Shown here: positions 63,187-64,000 of the stretch, piece after piece
How positions within the stretch are numbered: the first letter of the stretch is position 1
Layout: every line of letters begins with the position of its first letter
Assembly: GCF_900258515.1 (NCBI RefSeq)
Contig: NZ_LT984884.1
Span: 1,089,290 to 1,153,289 of the forward strand
DNA from: Lentibacillus sp. Marseille-P4043
GTDB lineage: Bacteria > Bacillota > Bacilli > Bacillales > Amphibacillaceae
DNA: 64,000 nt
Direction: 5' to 3'
Made by a program: the position numbers and the translations under genes
The notes under the pieces: generated by a model
Databases searched by the model: none
Told to the model about the DNA's origin: nothing
Seen by the model: the letters and a program-made list of their open reading frames with translations, nothing else

Positions 63187-63213
63187 GAGAAATATTATTT
63201 AGGAGGAAGAAAA

Positions 63214-63738
63214 ATGGAAAGAAAACCATGTTCCAATTCACTAGCAGTTAAAACATCACATGTATTACCACCAGATACAAACAATCATGGAACATTATTT
63301 GGAGGTAAATTAATGGCGCACATTGATGATGTTGCAGCATTGGCCGCTGTACGCCATGCAAGGCTGCCGGTTGTAACAGCATCAATGGACTCTGTTGACT
63401 TTTTATCACCGGTAAAAGAGGGAGATTCTATATGTGTGGAAGCTTTTGTCACATGGACACATAATACATCAATGGAGGTATTTGTAAAAGCTGTGACGGA
63501 AAGCTTATTATCTGGGGAAAGAGAAGTATGTACCACTGCCTTTTTAACGTTTGTTGCGGTCGATGAAAATGGGCGCCCAGTTCCTGTGCCTGATGTATAT
63601 CCAGAAACAGAGCAAGAGAAACAATTGCATAACAATGCATCAGAGCGGGCTTCCCAGCGAAAAAAGGGAAGACAGCATTCAAAAGAATTGGCTAAAAGTT
63701 TTGGTACCGCATATCCATGGAATTCCCGAAAAGCGTGA
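63214..63738 (+). CDS. ykhA: Acyl-CoA thioesterase, YkhA-like
   Basis: Hotdog-fold enzyme of 174 aa that hydrolyses acyl-CoA. Motifs: PPDTNNHGTLFGGKLMAHID (~19-38) with the active-site Asn/Gly region, ASMDSVDFLSPVKEGD (~57-72), and FVAVDENGRPVPVPDVYPE. C-terminal tail Lys/Arg/Gln-rich, as in YkhA (about 179 aa). AGGAGG precedes the ATG; 27 bp after cls, so the two lipid genes may be co-transcribed. Confidence 0.92.
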   Translation: MERKPCSNSLAVKTSHVLPPDTNNHGTLFGGKLMAHIDDVAALAAVRHARLPVVTASMDSVDFLSPVKEGDSICVEAFVTWTHNTSMEVFVKAVTESLLSGEREVCTTAFLTFVAVDENGRPVPVPDVYPETEQEKQLHNNASERASQRKKGRQHSKELAKSFGTAYPWNSRKA

Positions 63739-63906
63739 ATAAACAAAAATTTGTACAGAAAATATGAATAAGATACAATTATAAAATGCTACAAGAGACA
63801 AGAGCCTGTTTCTTATGATCCAGTTTTTCTTCTTTGAAATTAGGGAAGTGTGTAAAAGGACCAAGACTGTAAAGGGTTTCATAAGATTCGAAGGGAGAAT
63901 TTCACC

Positions 63907-64000
63907 ATGGGTTTCATTGAAAATTTAGTCGGCGATATTAATGAGGTATTGTGGTCTTATGTTCTAATTATCGTGTTAATAGGCGTAGGATTGTGGTTCA
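63907..64000 (+). CDS. Sodium:alanine symporter family protein, N-terminal part
   Basis: First 31 codons of a gene running off the right edge. MGFIENLVGDINEVLWSYVL followed by IIVLIGVGLWF is the usual beginning of AGCS-family Na+/alanine (or glycine) symporters such as AlsT/GlnT. GAAGGGAG precedes the ATG. Consistent with amino-acid uptake by this organism. Only the N-terminus is visible. Confidence 0.75.
   Translation, partial: MGFIENLVGDINEVLWSYVLIIVLIGVGLWF

Noticed and set aside
63285..63746. 153-codon ORF on the minus strand
   Set aside because: Lies antisense to the clear acyl-CoA thioesterase gene and shows no protein features.

Overview
The window reads as chromosomal DNA of a low-GC, Gram-positive, spore-former-type bacterium of the family Bacillaceae, most like the Oceanobacillus/Virgibacillus/Lentibacillus group. 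The evidence is strong AGGAGG ribosome binding sites, frequent TTG and GTG starts, a SAM-I (S-box) riboswitch, CcpA-type cre sites, and many B. subtilis-like genes (gntK/gntP, ypmR-ypmS, ypuA, yocH, ykpA, ykhA, opp and app operons). The genus is inference. No rRNA, tRNA, prophage or CRISPR locus was seen.

Layout. 1-186: start of a PD-(D/E)XK nuclease/transposase. 0.6-6.4 kb: gluconate catabolism (gnd, gntP, gntK on the minus strand, with a divergent RpiR-type regulator). 6.5-14.0 kb: an MFS exporter, a BceAB-like ABC pair and a SWIM/SNF2 helicase. 14.5-20.0 kb: a small membrane protein, a regulator divergent from a nitronate monooxygenase/FabK-like gene, a MATE exporter, a lysozyme-like protein and RidA. 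20.1-21.4 kb: a large 20-bp tandem array. 21.5-23.9 kb: an MFS exporter and a DUF1002 (YpuA-like) protein. 24.3-42.9 kb: three complete oligopeptide ABC transporter operons in a row, two of them paralogous oppABCDF copies followed by an appDFABC-type operon. 43.0-45.5 kb: a second array, a YocH-like LysM/3D protein and a hairpin-element pair. 45.6-47.9 kb: threonine-to-glycine catabolism (kbl plus an SDR-type threonine dehydrogenase). 48.1-48.7 kb: a MazF-type toxin-antitoxin module with a frameshifted toxin. 49-53.5 kb: an ABC-F ATPase, a permuted papain-like hydrolase and ypmR-ypmS. 54.4-57.5 kb: an S-box-controlled operon (an O-acetylhomoserine sulfhydrylase fused to a CoA-binding-like domain, then homoserine dehydrogenase). 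57.6-58.2 kb: a Phd/ParE module. 58.7-64 kb: RarD, methionine gamma-lyase, array 4, cardiolipin synthase, an acyl-CoA thioesterase and the start of a sodium:alanine symporter.

Physiology. The set describes a heterotroph geared to peptides, amino acids and gluconate. Peptides enter through three transporters. Threonine is split to glycine and acetyl-CoA. Sulfur amino acids are made under SAM control and can be degraded by methionine gamma-lyase. The cre-like sites at gntP and the lyase suggest catabolite control.

The least-explained part is the intergenic DNA. Four arrays of a 20-bp unit with an invariant AACATC core, and at least seven GC-rich hairpin elements whose outer stems differ between copies yet stay complementary within each copy, are dispersed here. 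Three hairpin pairs have the same inverted layout (minus copy, 79-90 bp spacer, plus copy). The same terminal flanks, inverted relative to each other, bound either hairpins or a 20-bp array. I read these as one modular, non-coding, possibly mobile element family and rank it as the main candidate novelty.
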